DNA of 64,000 bases from Ferruginibacter sp. (GTDB lineage Bacteria; Bacteroidota; Bacteroidia; Chitinophagales; Chitinophagaceae): positions 22,949 to 86,948 of the forward strand of contig JAHBTN010000016.1 in NCBI GenBank assembly GCA_019638575.1. The letters are read 5' to 3'. Each line of letters starts with the position of its first letter. The stretch's first letter is position 1. Shown here in pieces: positions 54,779-63,285 of the stretch. The translations under genes were made by a program, and so were the position numbers. The notes under the pieces were generated by a model. That model worked only from the letters and a program-made list of their open reading frames with translations. It was not told the origin of the DNA and searched no databases.

Positions 54779-56095
54779 TTATTTCAACCATTTCTCAGGG
54801 TCAATATCGTTTTTTTCGTCGTTGATAAAAAAGTCGATGGAACCAATCCCATCAAGATTGGCTCCTGCCTTACCTATCACCTGCCCGGTTTTTACATTTT
54901 GCCCTCGTTGCACCTGTACGCTACTAAGATTACTGTAAGTAGTAAAATATTTACCATGTTGTATAATTACCACCTGCATATCTTCAATAAACACAATATT
55001 TGAAACTACTCCATCAAAAACACTTTTTACATTACTACCAATATCAGTAGCTATTGTAACGCAAGTTATATCTAATTGGGTTTTATTAGGAAGTACATTT
55101 CGGCCAAAATGCAATATTGGAACCCCCTTATCTACAGGCCATGGAAGGTTTCCTTTGTTTTTTATGAAATTTTCATTCAATTCAATATTACCGGCATTTA
55201 ATAAAATACTTTCTGGCGTTTTAACTGTAGCTTTTTTAACCACAGCAACAGATTTATTTTCTGTTTTAGTTTCTGCTTCTGGTTTAATTTCCGGTTTAGT
55301 ATTTGCTTTTGCTGTTGCATTTTTTAGCGCTTCTTCTTCTTTTGCTTTCTTTAATGCAGCTTTCTTTGCATCTTCCCTTGCTTTATTTATAGCGGCGGCT
55401 ATGGCACGTTCTACTTTTGCATTTTGTTTTTTATAAGTTGTAAGTTGGTTGTTTAATTGTTTTCCCTGCTTTTTAAGCTCATTCATAATCCTGTCTTTTT
55501 CCTCTTTCTGATTTTCCAGGGCAAGCATTTCTTTATCTTTTGTTTTAAGCACTTCGCCTTTCTGTTCCTTTATACTCCCCAATTCATTAACCCGCTGCTT
55601 TCGTAATTCTTGTGTACGCAATATGTTTTCACCTTGTTTTTCTCTAAAAGTGCGGTAGTATCTTAAATAAGCTATCCGTTTTATAGCATCATTAAAGCTG
55701 GCTGCTGAAAAAATGAAATTGAGAAAATCATAATTGCTCCTGTTTTTATAGGCATACACCATACTTTTTGCGTATTCTTCCTTTAAAGTATCAAGCAGTT
55801 TATTATACCTTGTTATTTCTCTTTGATTATTATAAATATTATTATCGAGCAAATTTATATCCTTACTTATGTTTTCAATAAGCCGGTTTTGTAGGTTAAC
55901 TTTATTATTTATCAATCGCCACTGTACCAGGTTTTCTTTTGTTTTTAATTTATTTGCGTTTAGCTGTTTTTGAGTTTGCTCCATTTCTTTTTTAAGCTGT
56001 GTACGCTGTTTTTCTAATTCTTCACGTGTTTGCTGTGCAGTTACAGAATATGTAATTGCAGAAAATAAAAAGAAACTGAAAATATATTTAACCAT
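54779..56095 (-). CDS. EnvC-like murein hydrolase activator (coiled coil plus degenerate LytM/M23 domain)
   Basis: The 438 residues comprise a signal peptide (FSFFLFSAITYSVTAQQ), a long coiled coil (about 20-245; TREELEKQRTQLKKEMEQTQ), a Lys/Ala/Glu linker, and a C-terminal LytM domain (about 325-438). The metal ligands are missing: the HxGxD segment reads TCVTI, the YxHL motif is YSNLS, and HLHF is SIDFF. It is therefore unlikely to cut peptidoglycan and resembles EnvC/NlpD regulators that activate amidases at the division site. The gene is unbroken, so this is a degenerate domain rather than a pseudogene. Confidence 0.85.
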   Translation of the reverse strand: MVKYIFSFFLFSAITYSVTAQQTREELEKQRTQLKKEMEQTQKQLNANKLKTKENLVQWRLINNKVNLQNRLIENISKDINLLDNNIYNNQREITRYNKLLDTLKEEYAKSMVYAYKNRSNYDFLNFIFSAASFNDAIKRIAYLRYYRTFREKQGENILRTQELRKQRVNELGSIKEQKGEVLKTKDKEMLALENQKEEKDRIMNELKKQGKQLNNQLTTYKKQNAKVERAIAAAINKAREDAKKAALKKAKEEEALKNATAKANTKPEIKPEAETKTENKSVAVVKKATVKTPESILLNAGNIELNENFIKNKGNLPWPVDKGVPILHFGRNVLPNKTQLDITCVTIATDIGSNVKSVFDGVVSNIVFIEDMQVVIIQHGKYFTTYSNLSSVQVQRGQNVKTGQVIGKAGANLDGIGSIDFFINDEKNDIDPEKWLK

Positions 56096-56254
56096 AATTG
56101 CTTATCGTAATATTTATTTTATTTAAGCCAATAACTACATTTATATTTAAAATGCTTATTTACATTTTTTTCACCAGGTGCCAGGTTAAATTAAGATGCC
56201 TTTTAAAAAAATATGCATAAAAATACTGGCTGATTATTCATTTACAAATAACGC

Positions 56255-57076
56255 TTACCTGGCTGTATAATTCTTTGGAATATTGAATAATACTGATAAT
56301 TCTTTGTTAAACTCATATTGTTTAAAATTCATTCTTATGTCAAGTTTATTTTTTTCGGAAATAGTTATTTCCCTGTATGCAGAAAAATTAATCCCGGTTT
56401 TATCATCATAATTGCTATAAGTTAAATCCGCTGTACGGCTTCGGTTTACATCCACATCATCCAGTTTACTATGCTGCAATAGATAATTATTATCAGTAAG
56501 TGTTAACAGGTTTTTAAAATATTTACCTACCATTGAAAACAATATTTGGTTTTCAGTTTTTTTATAATACACAATATTACTATCAATAAAAACCGGGTTG
56601 CCTATTAACAAGTCTTGTAAAGTATAAAAGTCAAAAGGAATTTCGGTAACTTCCTGTAAATAATCCATCGATCTGTATTGCACTTCCTTATCTTGCTTAT
56701 TTAAAAGTATTACACTGTCTTTTTTTATCAATACCCTGTAAATTTCAATATTAAGAAATGATGCTGTTAACGAAATCCAGATGGCGCTGTCTTTTATTAT
56801 TCTAACTATTGCTGTTATATCAGGCTTTTTACCGGTATTATCCTGGTACTCTACTTTAATTTTTGCATTAAATGTATTAAAGTCGATATGATTTTTCTTA
56901 AGGTTTTCTATTGTTTTACTTATCATCTGAAGTGAATCAATATTTGATTGATCTATCAGGATTACTGTTGAACTGTCTTTTGGTGCTATTACTTTATTAA
57001 TTTGTTTTACTGTTTTACAACTTGCCAAAGAGATAACCAAAATTGATATGAAAGATGCAAAGCTTATAAATTTCAT
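56255..57076 (-). CDS. DUF4292 domain lipoprotein
   Basis: From the ATG at 57076 (MKFISFASFISILVISLASC) the product has 273 residues with a lipobox (SLASC, Cys at about 20). NHIDFNTFNAKIKVEYQDNTGKKPDITAIVRIIKDSAIWISLTAS is the DUF4292 pattern, a fold related to LolA/LolB lipoprotein carriers, and IYRVLIKKDSVILLNKQDKE follows. It may handle lipoproteins or other lipids, but this is inference. The open frame continues to 57136, overlapping dut; the chosen start leaves a 10-nt gap after dut, consistent with one operon. Confidence 0.85.
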   Translation of the reverse strand: MKFISFASFISILVISLASCKTVKQINKVIAPKDSSTVILIDQSNIDSLQMISKTIENLKKNHIDFNTFNAKIKVEYQDNTGKKPDITAIVRIIKDSAIWISLTASFLNIEIYRVLIKKDSVILLNKQDKEVQYRSMDYLQEVTEIPFDFYTLQDLLIGNPVFIDSNIVYYKKTENQILFSMVGKYFKNLLTLTDNNYLLQHSKLDDVDVNRSRTADLTYSNYDDKTGINFSAYREITISEKNKLDIRMNFKQYEFNKELSVLFNIPKNYTAR

Positions 57077-57086
57077 CACTATTTTT

Positions 57087-57530
57087 TTATTTTGTACCAG
57101 TATGCCCAAAACCTCCGCTTCCCCGTTGCGATTCACTTAACACTTCAACTTCTACCAATTGTACTTTCTCTACTTTGGCAATTATCATTTGTGCTATCCT
57201 ATCGCCATTTTTTATGGTTTTTTCAGCATCACTTAGGTTAATTAAAATTACTTTTAGTTCTCCCCTGTAATCTGCATCTACAGTTCCCGGCGAGTTTAAA
57301 CAGGTAATTCCGTGGTTAATAGCAAGCCCGCTACGTGGCCTAATTTGGGCTTCATAATTTTCCGGTAATTCAATAAATAACCCGGTAGATATTAATTGCC
57401 TTTCGAGTGGTTTTAAATTTACCGGCTCAGCAAGGTGTGCCCTTATATCCAAACCTGCAGAATGTGCAGTAGCGTATGCCGGCAACAAGTTAGAAGAAAC
57501 ATTTACAATTTTTACCTGGATTGGTTGCAT
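57087..57530 (-). CDS. dut: dUTP diphosphatase
   Basis: The 147-residue trimeric dUTPase has all five motifs: [10 protein letters not shown] (1), [11 protein letters not shown] (2), [16 protein letters not shown] (3), [12 protein letters not shown] (4) and the glycine-rich C-terminal [14 protein letters not shown] (5). It hydrolyses dUTP to dUMP and pyrophosphate, keeping uracil out of DNA. A TACCTTTG box ends 5 nt before the ATG. The DUF4292 lipoprotein gene follows 10 nt after the stop. Confidence 0.97.
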   Translation of the reverse strand: MQPIQVKIVNVSSNLLPAYATAHSAGLDIRAHLAEPVNLKPLERQLISTGLFIELPENYEAQIRPRSGLAINHGITCLNSPGTVDADYRGELKVILINLSDAEKTIKNGDRIAQMIIAKVEKVQLVEVEVLSESQRGSGGFGHTGTK

Positions 57531-57535
57531 ACGGG

Positions 57536-57564
57536 CAAAGGTAACAATGTATAAAATAAAACAA
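57536..57564 (-). promoter_or_regulatory. Bacteroidota promoter for dut with both -33 and -7 elements
   Basis: On the minus strand TTG (57562-57564) is followed after 18 nt by TACCTTTG (57536-57543), matching the TTG-N17-23-TAnnTTTG consensus. The box ends 5 nt before the dut ATG at 57530, so the mRNA should be leaderless or nearly so. Confidence 0.6.
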
Positions 57565-57668
57565 TAAGGAAGGCTTGCTAAAATATTATTTAGATTTTTT
57601 GTTTACTTATCCTGTTAATAAAACTGGTGCTTTAAATTTAATTTGCTGCCGATGAAATTTTAGTAATT

Positions 57669-57719
57669 TTTTTTATTGTATTTTTCAACACTTGTATTTC
57701 GTAGTGTTACAATAAAAAA
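57669..57719. other. Long imperfect hairpin between ispF and dut
   Basis: TTTTTTATTGTA (57669-57680) pairs with TACAATAAAAAA (57708-57719). Inside, after a short bulge, AACACT pairs with AGTGTT around a 10-nt loop. It lies downstream of ispF on the minus strand but lacks a T-run after the stem, so a terminator role is doubtful. The rest of the 275-nt gap holds nothing I can support. Confidence 0.4.
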
Positions 57720-57805
57720 TACAAATGCATCCATAGTGAATTATACCTGTATCAAAAATGAGATTGAAAAGATTTCAAATTATACTTGCATCTTCATTCG
57801 TTTAA

Positions 57806-58285
57806 TTATTGTTTTAAAGCCAAAAGCACATTTGCATATGCCTTTAGGCCTTCTTCTCTGCCTATAAATCCCAAATGCTCAGTTGTGGTAGCTTTTATGG
57901 AAACATCATTAACTGTAATACCTGCAATGCCCGAAATAATCTCCTGCATTTTAATAATGTAGTCTTTAATTTTTGGTGCCTGTAAACATAGAGAAGCATC
58001 AATATTAATCACTTTATACCCTTTAGCATTAATAAGCTCAATGCATTTTGTAAGCAGTATCTTGCTGTCGATATTTTTATAAGCATTATCAGTATCAGGA
58101 AAATGATATCCTATATCGCCTAATGCCAGTGCGCCCAAAACTGCATCGCAAATTGCATGCAGTAAAACATCGGCATCGCTATGCCCTAATGCGCCTTTTG
58201 TATGTGGTATTTTAACTCCGCCTATCCACAAATCCCTGCCGGTAACCAGTTGATGATAATCTATACCAAATCCTATTCTGTACAT
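57806..58285 (-). CDS. ispF: 2-C-methyl-D-erythritol 2,4-cyclodiphosphate synthase
   Basis: The 159-residue product shows the IspF metal-binding GIDYHQL (DxH), the HTKGALGHSDADVLLHAICDAVLGA motif with the third His, and GDIGYHFPDTDNAYKNIDSKILL. It forms the cyclic diphosphate intermediate of the non-mevalonate (MEP) isoprenoid pathway. The C-terminal TTEHLGFIGREEGLKAYANVLL is also typical. It is downstream of porV with a terminator between them, so it is probably transcribed separately. Confidence 0.97.
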   Translation of the reverse strand: MYRIGFGIDYHQLVTGRDLWIGGVKIPHTKGALGHSDADVLLHAICDAVLGALALGDIGYHFPDTDNAYKNIDSKILLTKCIELINAKGYKVINIDASLCLQAPKIKDYIIKMQEIISGIAGITVNDVSIKATTTEHLGFIGREEGLKAYANVLLALKQ

Positions 58286-58331
58286 TGTATTTCCAATTTA
58301 ATTAGTTCTTTATTTTAAACGTTTCTAAAGC

Positions 58332-58366
58332 AAAAAAGTGCTCCGGAATGCCGGAACACTTTTTTG
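58332..58366 (-). terminator. Rho-independent terminator of porV
   Basis: AAAAAAGTGCTCCGG and CCGGAACACTTTTTT form a GC-rich hairpin with a one-nt asymmetry in the stem. On the minus strand it ends in a T-run, 20 nt beyond the porV stop. Confidence 0.85.
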
Positions 58367-58385
58367 TTACATGAAAAAAATATTC

Positions 58386-59552
58386 TTAATTGCCACCCGG
58401 GAAATCAAATACCAAACCAAAACGATAAGTATTTGACAGCGGATTACGGTTGATACCGTTTCCAGTTGGGAACAAGTAAGAGAAATTTAAAGTAGCTACA
58501 CTGTATCTAACACTTGCACCTACAGTAAAATATTTCCTATTTCCTTTGTTTGCATTTTCGTAAAAATATCCGGCTCTGAAACCAAATTGGTTGTTGTACC
58601 AATATTCGGCGCCAATAGCTGCAGTTATTTCCTGAATTTCTTCGTTTAAACCATCGCCTTCGCCAAACGATTTAAGCCAGCTACTTGCCACGCTACGGTC
58701 ACGGTATTTTACTAATGCAGCAGAATCTCCGGCAGGATCAGCACCATTACTTAATTTTGGAGGTGTGGGAACAAGTAATTTATTAAGGTCTAATGCAAAT
58801 GAAAGTTTGTTAGCTTCGTCAAACACTTTTGTATAAGCTACACCTACACCTAAATTAGCAGGTATATAATCTTTTTGAGTAGCATCTTTTGAATAAGACA
58901 TTTTAGAACCCAAGTTGCTTAAAGTAACACCCCAGTTAAAACCTTGTCCACTTTCATTGGTACCCTGGTGATACAGGTGCAAATCGCCTGCTACAGAAGA
59001 ACCAGCTTTATAATTTTGACCGCCATTATTAAAATTGCCGGTTAAATTAGAGTTGATATACTTGATTGCAATACCCAAGCTTAATTTGCTTGATAGTTTT
59101 CTTGAATATCCTAAATCTATAGCAAATTCTTTTGGATTATATTGTTGTAAATCGTTACCGGCTTGGTCGGTAAACTGGATATTACCCAATTTAAAATACC
59201 TTAAAGAAGCAGATATTGCCTGTTGATCGTCCAGCTTTACAAATCCGGCTAATGAAGCAATAAATACATCGTTTACTGATAAATCCCTTAACCAAGGGGA
59301 ATAGTTTATACCGATTGCGGCTTTACTGGTACTGAATGGAGTACGAGCTATGTTAGCAAAATTTGCATTAGCGTCAGGGGCTACTGCAATTCCAACATCT
59401 CCCATACCACCACTACGGGCATCCGGTGATATACGTAAAAACGGTACTGCTGATGTTACAACGTTCAAATTGTTACTCTGGGCGTAAGATACAGTTATTG
59501 CTCCTCCCAGTAACATAACTAAAGCGGTTAGTTTCAAAGTTACTTTTTTCAT
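58386..59552 (-). CDS. porV: T9SS outer-membrane protein PorV (LptO)
   Basis: The 388-residue protein has a signal peptide (LKLTALVMLLGGAITVSYAQ) and the PorV start VVTSAVPFLRISPDARSGGMGDVGIAVAPDANANFANIARTPFS, followed by a FadL-like 14-strand barrel with FIASLAGFVKLDDQQAISASLRYF, EFAIDLGYSRKLSSKLSLGIAIKYI, IGAEYWYNNQFGFRAGYFYE and a C-terminal LFPTGNG...YRFGLVFDFPGGN. PorV carries T9SS cargo from SprA to the PorU sortase. porU, often adjacent, is not next to it here. It is divergent from gldJ, another T9SS/gliding gene. Confidence 0.93.
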   Translation of the reverse strand: MKKVTLKLTALVMLLGGAITVSYAQSNNLNVVTSAVPFLRISPDARSGGMGDVGIAVAPDANANFANIARTPFSTSKAAIGINYSPWLRDLSVNDVFIASLAGFVKLDDQQAISASLRYFKLGNIQFTDQAGNDLQQYNPKEFAIDLGYSRKLSSKLSLGIAIKYINSNLTGNFNNGGQNYKAGSSVAGDLHLYHQGTNESGQGFNWGVTLSNLGSKMSYSKDATQKDYIPANLGVGVAYTKVFDEANKLSFALDLNKLLVPTPPKLSNGADPAGDSAALVKYRDRSVASSWLKSFGEGDGLNEEIQEITAAIGAEYWYNNQFGFRAGYFYENANKGNRKYFTVGASVRYSVATLNFSYLFPTGNGINRNPLSNTYRFGLVFDFPGGN

Positions 59553-60171
59553 GCGTTTTGTTTTGTCTTGGTTAGGTAGACTTACCTCTATAAGCGTTAA
59601 TTTATATGTTTGTATGATGTTGTAAAAATAATTGTTTTATTCAAATGAACAACTAAATTATAAAATCTTGTTAAAAAAAACTAAAAAATATTGCCAAAAC
59701 CAAAGATATGGGTTTTTAAACTTAAACCCATAAAACTGTAATAAAATCGTAAAAAACAGGATTTACCGGTTTAAATTATTGGGTTTTTATTTTCTTTCAG
59801 CATTAACGCATTGTAATGCTGATTATTGTAGTCAAAATTAACCGAAATTGTTTTTAACAAAAAACTTTATTTTAAAAGCAAATAACAAGTAATAAAGAAC
59901 TTCTTCTTGAGTTTAAAAAGGTAACCCTTTTTAAAACCCGGCAAAATATGATTGCAACATAACCTACCTGAATGTATAAACCAAAAAAAGTAATCACAAT
60001 TTTTAAAATTGTTTTTTATAGCAATGTTCACATATACCGCTTCTTAAACATTTAACTTTAAAAAAAGTAATAGAAATATTCCTGTGTCATGTAAAGTATT
60101 TATATTCGCAGCCTATATAACCCCATATACAATAATTAAGAAAACCTTTCGTTAAACAATTTGATAAACGA
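59553..60171. other. 619-nt divergent intergenic region between porV and gldJ
   Basis: This is the longest AT-rich non-coding gap in the window. On the minus strand TATCTTTG (59701-59708) matches the -7 consensus, 148 nt before porV. Right beside it ATGGGTTT and AAACCCAT (59708-59731) form an 8-bp inverted repeat that could be a regulator site. A near-palindrome, ACAATTTT-T-AAAATTGT, lies at 59996-60012. On the plus strand TATATTCG, about 60 nt before gldJ, is one base off TAnnTTTG. No ORF or known RNA is recognised. Confidence 0.4.
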
Positions 60172-61743
60172 ATGAATATGACAAACCTATTTTCAGGAAA
60201 AAATGTGTTGATTCTTTTTATAGCTGCGCTTTCTTTAAGCGCCTGTAAAAATGGAGGAATTTTTAGCAAAAAGAAATCCAAATCCTCGGCCACCGGGTGG
60301 AATTACGATGACAAAAACATGGGCAACTTTCATGTAGCAAAAGTAAAGTATCCCAAAGCAGGTCCGGGCCTAGTTTTTGTACAAGGTGGTTCATTTGTGA
60401 TGGGCGCCAAAGATGAAGATATAATGGGTGATTGGAATAATGTGCCCCGCCGTATTACTGTGCCTTCGTTTTTTATTGATGAAACTGAAGTAGCTAACGT
60501 TCATTACAGGGAATACCTGTACTGGCTGGAAAATACATTCTCTAACGATACTAATGTTATGAGAAGGGCATTACCCGATACATTGGTATGGCGGGAGGAG
60601 TTGGCTTATAACGAGCCATATGTAGAATATTATTTCCGTTTCCCTTCTTACAATTACTACCCGGTTGTAGGTGTTACCTGGCGCCAGGCACATGATTTTT
60701 GTATTTGGCGTACAGATAGGGTTAATGAATTAAACCTGATGCAAAAAGGCTACCTGAAAAAAGATGCCGTTAAAAGAGAAATGAAAGGTGCAGGCGCAGA
60801 AGGTTCATTCAATACAGAAACTTACCTGATGGCCCCTGATATGATACAGGGCAGGAACAAACCTAAAAAATCTGATTTAAAAGATGTAAATGGCAAACCC
60901 CGTGCAAACGTTAGAATGGAAGACGGAATATTAAATATGGGTTATAGGTTGCCAACAGAAGCTGAATGGGAATATGCAGCTTATGGTATGCTGGCTCAAA
61001 ACCCCGGCCCACGTAAAAGTGAAAAGAAAACTGGAGAAGAATTATTCTCTAATCAGCAAATATATTCATGGAGTAAGAACCCCAATGGCTTGCGTGATAA
61101 CCGCCGTGGCAGCTGGCAGGGAAAATTCCTGGCCAATTTTAAACGTGGAAGCGGTGATAATATGGGTATTGCCGGTGGCTTAAACGACCGTGCAGCCATT
61201 CCGGGAAATGTAAAATCGTTTTACCCCAATGCTTTCGGTTTATATAATATGAGTGGTAACGTAAGTGAGTGGGTAGGTGATGTGTATAGGCCAATGACAC
61301 CAACCGATGGTGAAGATTTTAATTACTACCGGGGAAACAAATTTCAAAAGTATTATAAAAATGCCGGTGGCGAATATGAAAGAGATAGTATGGGCCACCT
61401 GAAAAAAGTTGATATTTCTGATGAAGAAGTTAGCAATCGTGCCAACTATCAAAAGAATAATGTAATCAATTATTTGGATGGCGATTCATCAAGCGGCGTT
61501 ACTTACGGATACGGTGTTACTTCTTTAATTAATGATGAATCAAGAGTTATTAAAGGTGGTAGCTGGAACGACAGGCCTTACTGGCTATCGCCCGGCACCC
61601 GCAGGTTTATGCAGGAAGACCAGGCAGCAAGTACTGTTGGTTTCCGTTGCGCCCAAACTTATTTAGGCCCACCAGAAGGACCAGGTTTTAAAGAAGGTAA
61701 TATTTTTGGAAAGCGTAAACAAAACTCACGTAAGAAAAAATAA
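60172..61743 (+). CDS. gldJ: Gliding motility lipoprotein GldJ (formylglycine-generating-enzyme-like fold)
   Basis: The 523-residue lipoprotein (LFIAALSLSACKN, Cys at about 25) has the SUMF1/FGE-like domain from about residue 60: GPGLVFVQGGSFVMGAKDEDIMGDWNNVPRRITV, FIDETEVANVHYREYLYWLENTF, ALPDTLVWREELAYNEPYVEYYFRFPSYNYYPVVGVTWRQAHDFC, YRLPTEAEWEYAAYG and VIKGGSWNDRPYWLSPGTRRFM. The ATGW and ALPDTLVWR segments are characteristic of GldJ rather than GldK/PorK. GldJ is required for gliding and stabilises the T9SS. murF follows after a terminator, the same neighbour as in Flavobacterium. In-frame ATGs lie at 60172 and 60178. Confidence 0.88.
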   Translation: MNMTNLFSGKNVLILFIAALSLSACKNGGIFSKKKSKSSATGWNYDDKNMGNFHVAKVKYPKAGPGLVFVQGGSFVMGAKDEDIMGDWNNVPRRITVPSFFIDETEVANVHYREYLYWLENTFSNDTNVMRRALPDTLVWREELAYNEPYVEYYFRFPSYNYYPVVGVTWRQAHDFCIWRTDRVNELNLMQKGYLKKDAVKREMKGAGAEGSFNTETYLMAPDMIQGRNKPKKSDLKDVNGKPRANVRMEDGILNMGYRLPTEAEWEYAAYGMLAQNPGPRKSEKKTGEELFSNQQIYSWSKNPNGLRDNRRGSWQGKFLANFKRGSGDNMGIAGGLNDRAAIPGNVKSFYPNAFGLYNMSGNVSEWVGDVYRPMTPTDGEDFNYYRGNKFQKYYKNAGGEYERDSMGHLKKVDISDEEVSNRANYQKNNVINYLDGDSSSGVTYGYGVTSLINDESRVIKGGSWNDRPYWLSPGTRRFMQEDQAASTVGFRCAQTYLGPPEGPGFKEGNIFGKRKQNSRKKK

Positions 61744-61764
61744 TAACCGGCAAAATAGTTATAA

Positions 61765-61796
61765 AAAACCTCCTGATATTTGGGAGGTTTTTTTTA
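61765..61796 (+). terminator. Rho-independent terminator of gldJ
   Basis: AAAACCTCC (61765-61773) pairs with GGAGGTTTT (61783-61791) around a 9-nt loop and continues into a T-run to 61796. It separates gldJ from murF, which has its own -7 box at 61821. Confidence 0.88.
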
Positions 61797-61820
61797 TTAT
61801 AACATATTCCTGTTCTCAAT

Positions 61821-61828
61821 TAATTTTG
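61821..61828 (+). promoter_or_regulatory. Candidate -7 promoter box for murF, 4 nt before the ATG
   Basis: TAATTTTG matches TAnnTTTG exactly and ends 4 nt before the ATG at 61833. It follows the gldJ terminator, consistent with an independent, leaderless murF transcript. Confidence 0.5.
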
Positions 61829-61832
61829 ATAC

Positions 61833-63131
61833 ATGCAAATTTCCGAATTATATAAACTGTTTCTACAACATCCATCTATTGAAACCGATACAAGGAAACT
61901 TAAGCCCGGCAATTTATTTTTTGCTTTAAAAGGGCCAAACTACAATGCTAACCATTTTGCTCATCAGGCAATTAATAATGGTGCTGCCTATGCAATTGTG
62001 GATGAAGATACTGGCGTGCCTGATGAAAGGATAATAAAAGTAAATGACGTTTTAACTACGTTACAAGCTTTAGCCTTGTATCACCGGGAAAAATTATCGG
62101 TGAATAAAGATGGAAAAAATGTGCCTTTTATTGCTATAACAGGCAGTAATGGAAAAACCACTTCTAAAGAGTTGTTATATGCAGTTTTATCAACCACCTA
62201 TAAAACTTATGCTACCGAAGGCAACCTTAATAATCATATCGGCATTCCTTTAACCATACTTAAAATAAAAGATGATGTTGAAATAGCTATTATTGAGATG
62301 GGAGCAAATCATTTAAAGGAAATAGAAGGTTATTGCAAGTATGCTAAGCCCACACACGGCATTATCACCAATTGTGGCAAAGCCCACCTGGAAGGGTTTG
62401 GAGGAATAGAAGGGATTAGAAAAGGCAAAGGCGAATTATTTGATTACCTGAAAAAACATGATGGCACTGCTTTTATCATGAACGATTATGATTATTTAGT
62501 AACGATGAGTGCCGGCATTAAATCAATAATTACATATGGAACCATTGAAGCTGATGTTACAGGCCATGTAATTCGAAGTTCGGGTTTATTAGAAGCAGGT
62601 GTAAAAGGCAGCCAGTTGTTACAGTCGATAAAATCAAACTTAGTAGGAGAATATAATTTACCCAACATTTTACTAGCCATTGCCGCAGGCCGGTATTTTA
62701 AAGTAACGGAAGAAAAAATTAAATCTGCCATTGAAAATTATTTTCCATCCAACAGCCGATCACAATTAATTTTAAAAGACAGCAACAAGATTATTTTAGA
62801 TGCTTACAATGCAAACCCCAGCAGCATGAAAGCAGCAATAGAAAATTTTGCAAAAATGGATGGCAATGAAAAGATCTTGTTTTTAGGTGGCATGAAGGAG
62901 TTAGGCCCCGATAGTTTTAAGGAACACCAGCTATTGATTGACCTTGTAAAAAAATACAGTTGGAAACAGGTGATTTTGGTTGGCAGCGAATTTGATAAAA
63001 CAACACATCCGTATATACACTTACAAAATTCTGAAGAAGCAAGGCAATGGTTTACAAATAAGCACATTAAAAATTCAACTATACTTATAAAAGGCTCAAG
63101 AAGCACTAAGATGGAAAAAGTGCTGGACTGA
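61833..63131 (+). CDS. murF: UDP-N-acetylmuramoyl-tripeptide--D-alanyl-D-alanine ligase
   Basis: The 432-residue Mur ligase adds D-Ala-D-Ala to the UDP-MurNAc-tripeptide, the last cytoplasmic step of peptidoglycan precursor synthesis. The N-terminal DTRKLKPGNLFFALKGPNYNANHFAHQAINNGA is the UDP-binding domain. ITGSNGKTTSKELLYAVL is the ATP loop, EGNLNNHIGIPLTIL and EMGANHLKEIEGYC are MurF-typical, and LDAYNANPSSMKAAIENFA and LFLGGMKELGPDSFKEH belong to the C-terminal domain. It lies downstream of gldJ and just upstream of tRNA-Ser. Confidence 0.96.
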   Translation: MQISELYKLFLQHPSIETDTRKLKPGNLFFALKGPNYNANHFAHQAINNGAAYAIVDEDTGVPDERIIKVNDVLTTLQALALYHREKLSVNKDGKNVPFIAITGSNGKTTSKELLYAVLSTTYKTYATEGNLNNHIGIPLTILKIKDDVEIAIIEMGANHLKEIEGYCKYAKPTHGIITNCGKAHLEGFGGIEGIRKGKGELFDYLKKHDGTAFIMNDYDYLVTMSAGIKSIITYGTIEADVTGHVIRSSGLLEAGVKGSQLLQSIKSNLVGEYNLPNILLAIAAGRYFKVTEEKIKSAIENYFPSNSRSQLILKDSNKIILDAYNANPSSMKAAIENFAKMDGNEKILFLGGMKELGPDSFKEHQLLIDLVKKYSWKQVILVGSEFDKTTHPYIHLQNSEEARQWFTNKHIKNSTILIKGSRSTKMEKVLD

Positions 63132-63176
63132 ATTTGAGATTGCAGATAATACAACGTAAGTTTGCAACCCTTTAAT

Positions 63177-63263
63177 GGAGACTTGTCCGAGTGGTTGAAG
63201 GAGCACGCCTGGAAAGTGTGTATAGGGGAAACTCTATCAAGGGTTCGAATCCCTTAGTCTCCG
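63177..63263 (+). tRNA. tRNA-Ser(GGA)
   Basis: The 87-nt cloverleaf has acceptor stem GGAGACT/AGTCTCC (7 bp, perfect), a D-arm, anticodon stem CACGC/GTGTG with loop CTGGAAA and anticodon GGA at 63211-63213, a long class II variable arm (ATAG...CTAT), and T-arm AAGGG-TTCGAAT-CCCTT, discriminator G. CCA is not encoded. The anticodon and long variable arm identify serine (UCC/UCU codons). A terminator follows, then an integrase gene, making this tRNA a likely attachment site. Confidence 0.96.
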
Positions 63264-63285
63264 CAATAATACCCCAATCTGTTTC

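Noticed and set aside
54779-56095. EnvC-like gene as a pseudogene
   Set aside because: The frame is intact over 438 codons with a good signal peptide and coiled coil. Loss of metal ligands is normal for EnvC-type activators.
60172-61743. Assignment as GldK/PorK
   Set aside because: GldK also has an FGE-like fold, but the ATGW start region, ALPDTLVWR segment and murF neighbour fit GldJ, and gldL, gldM and gldN do not follow.
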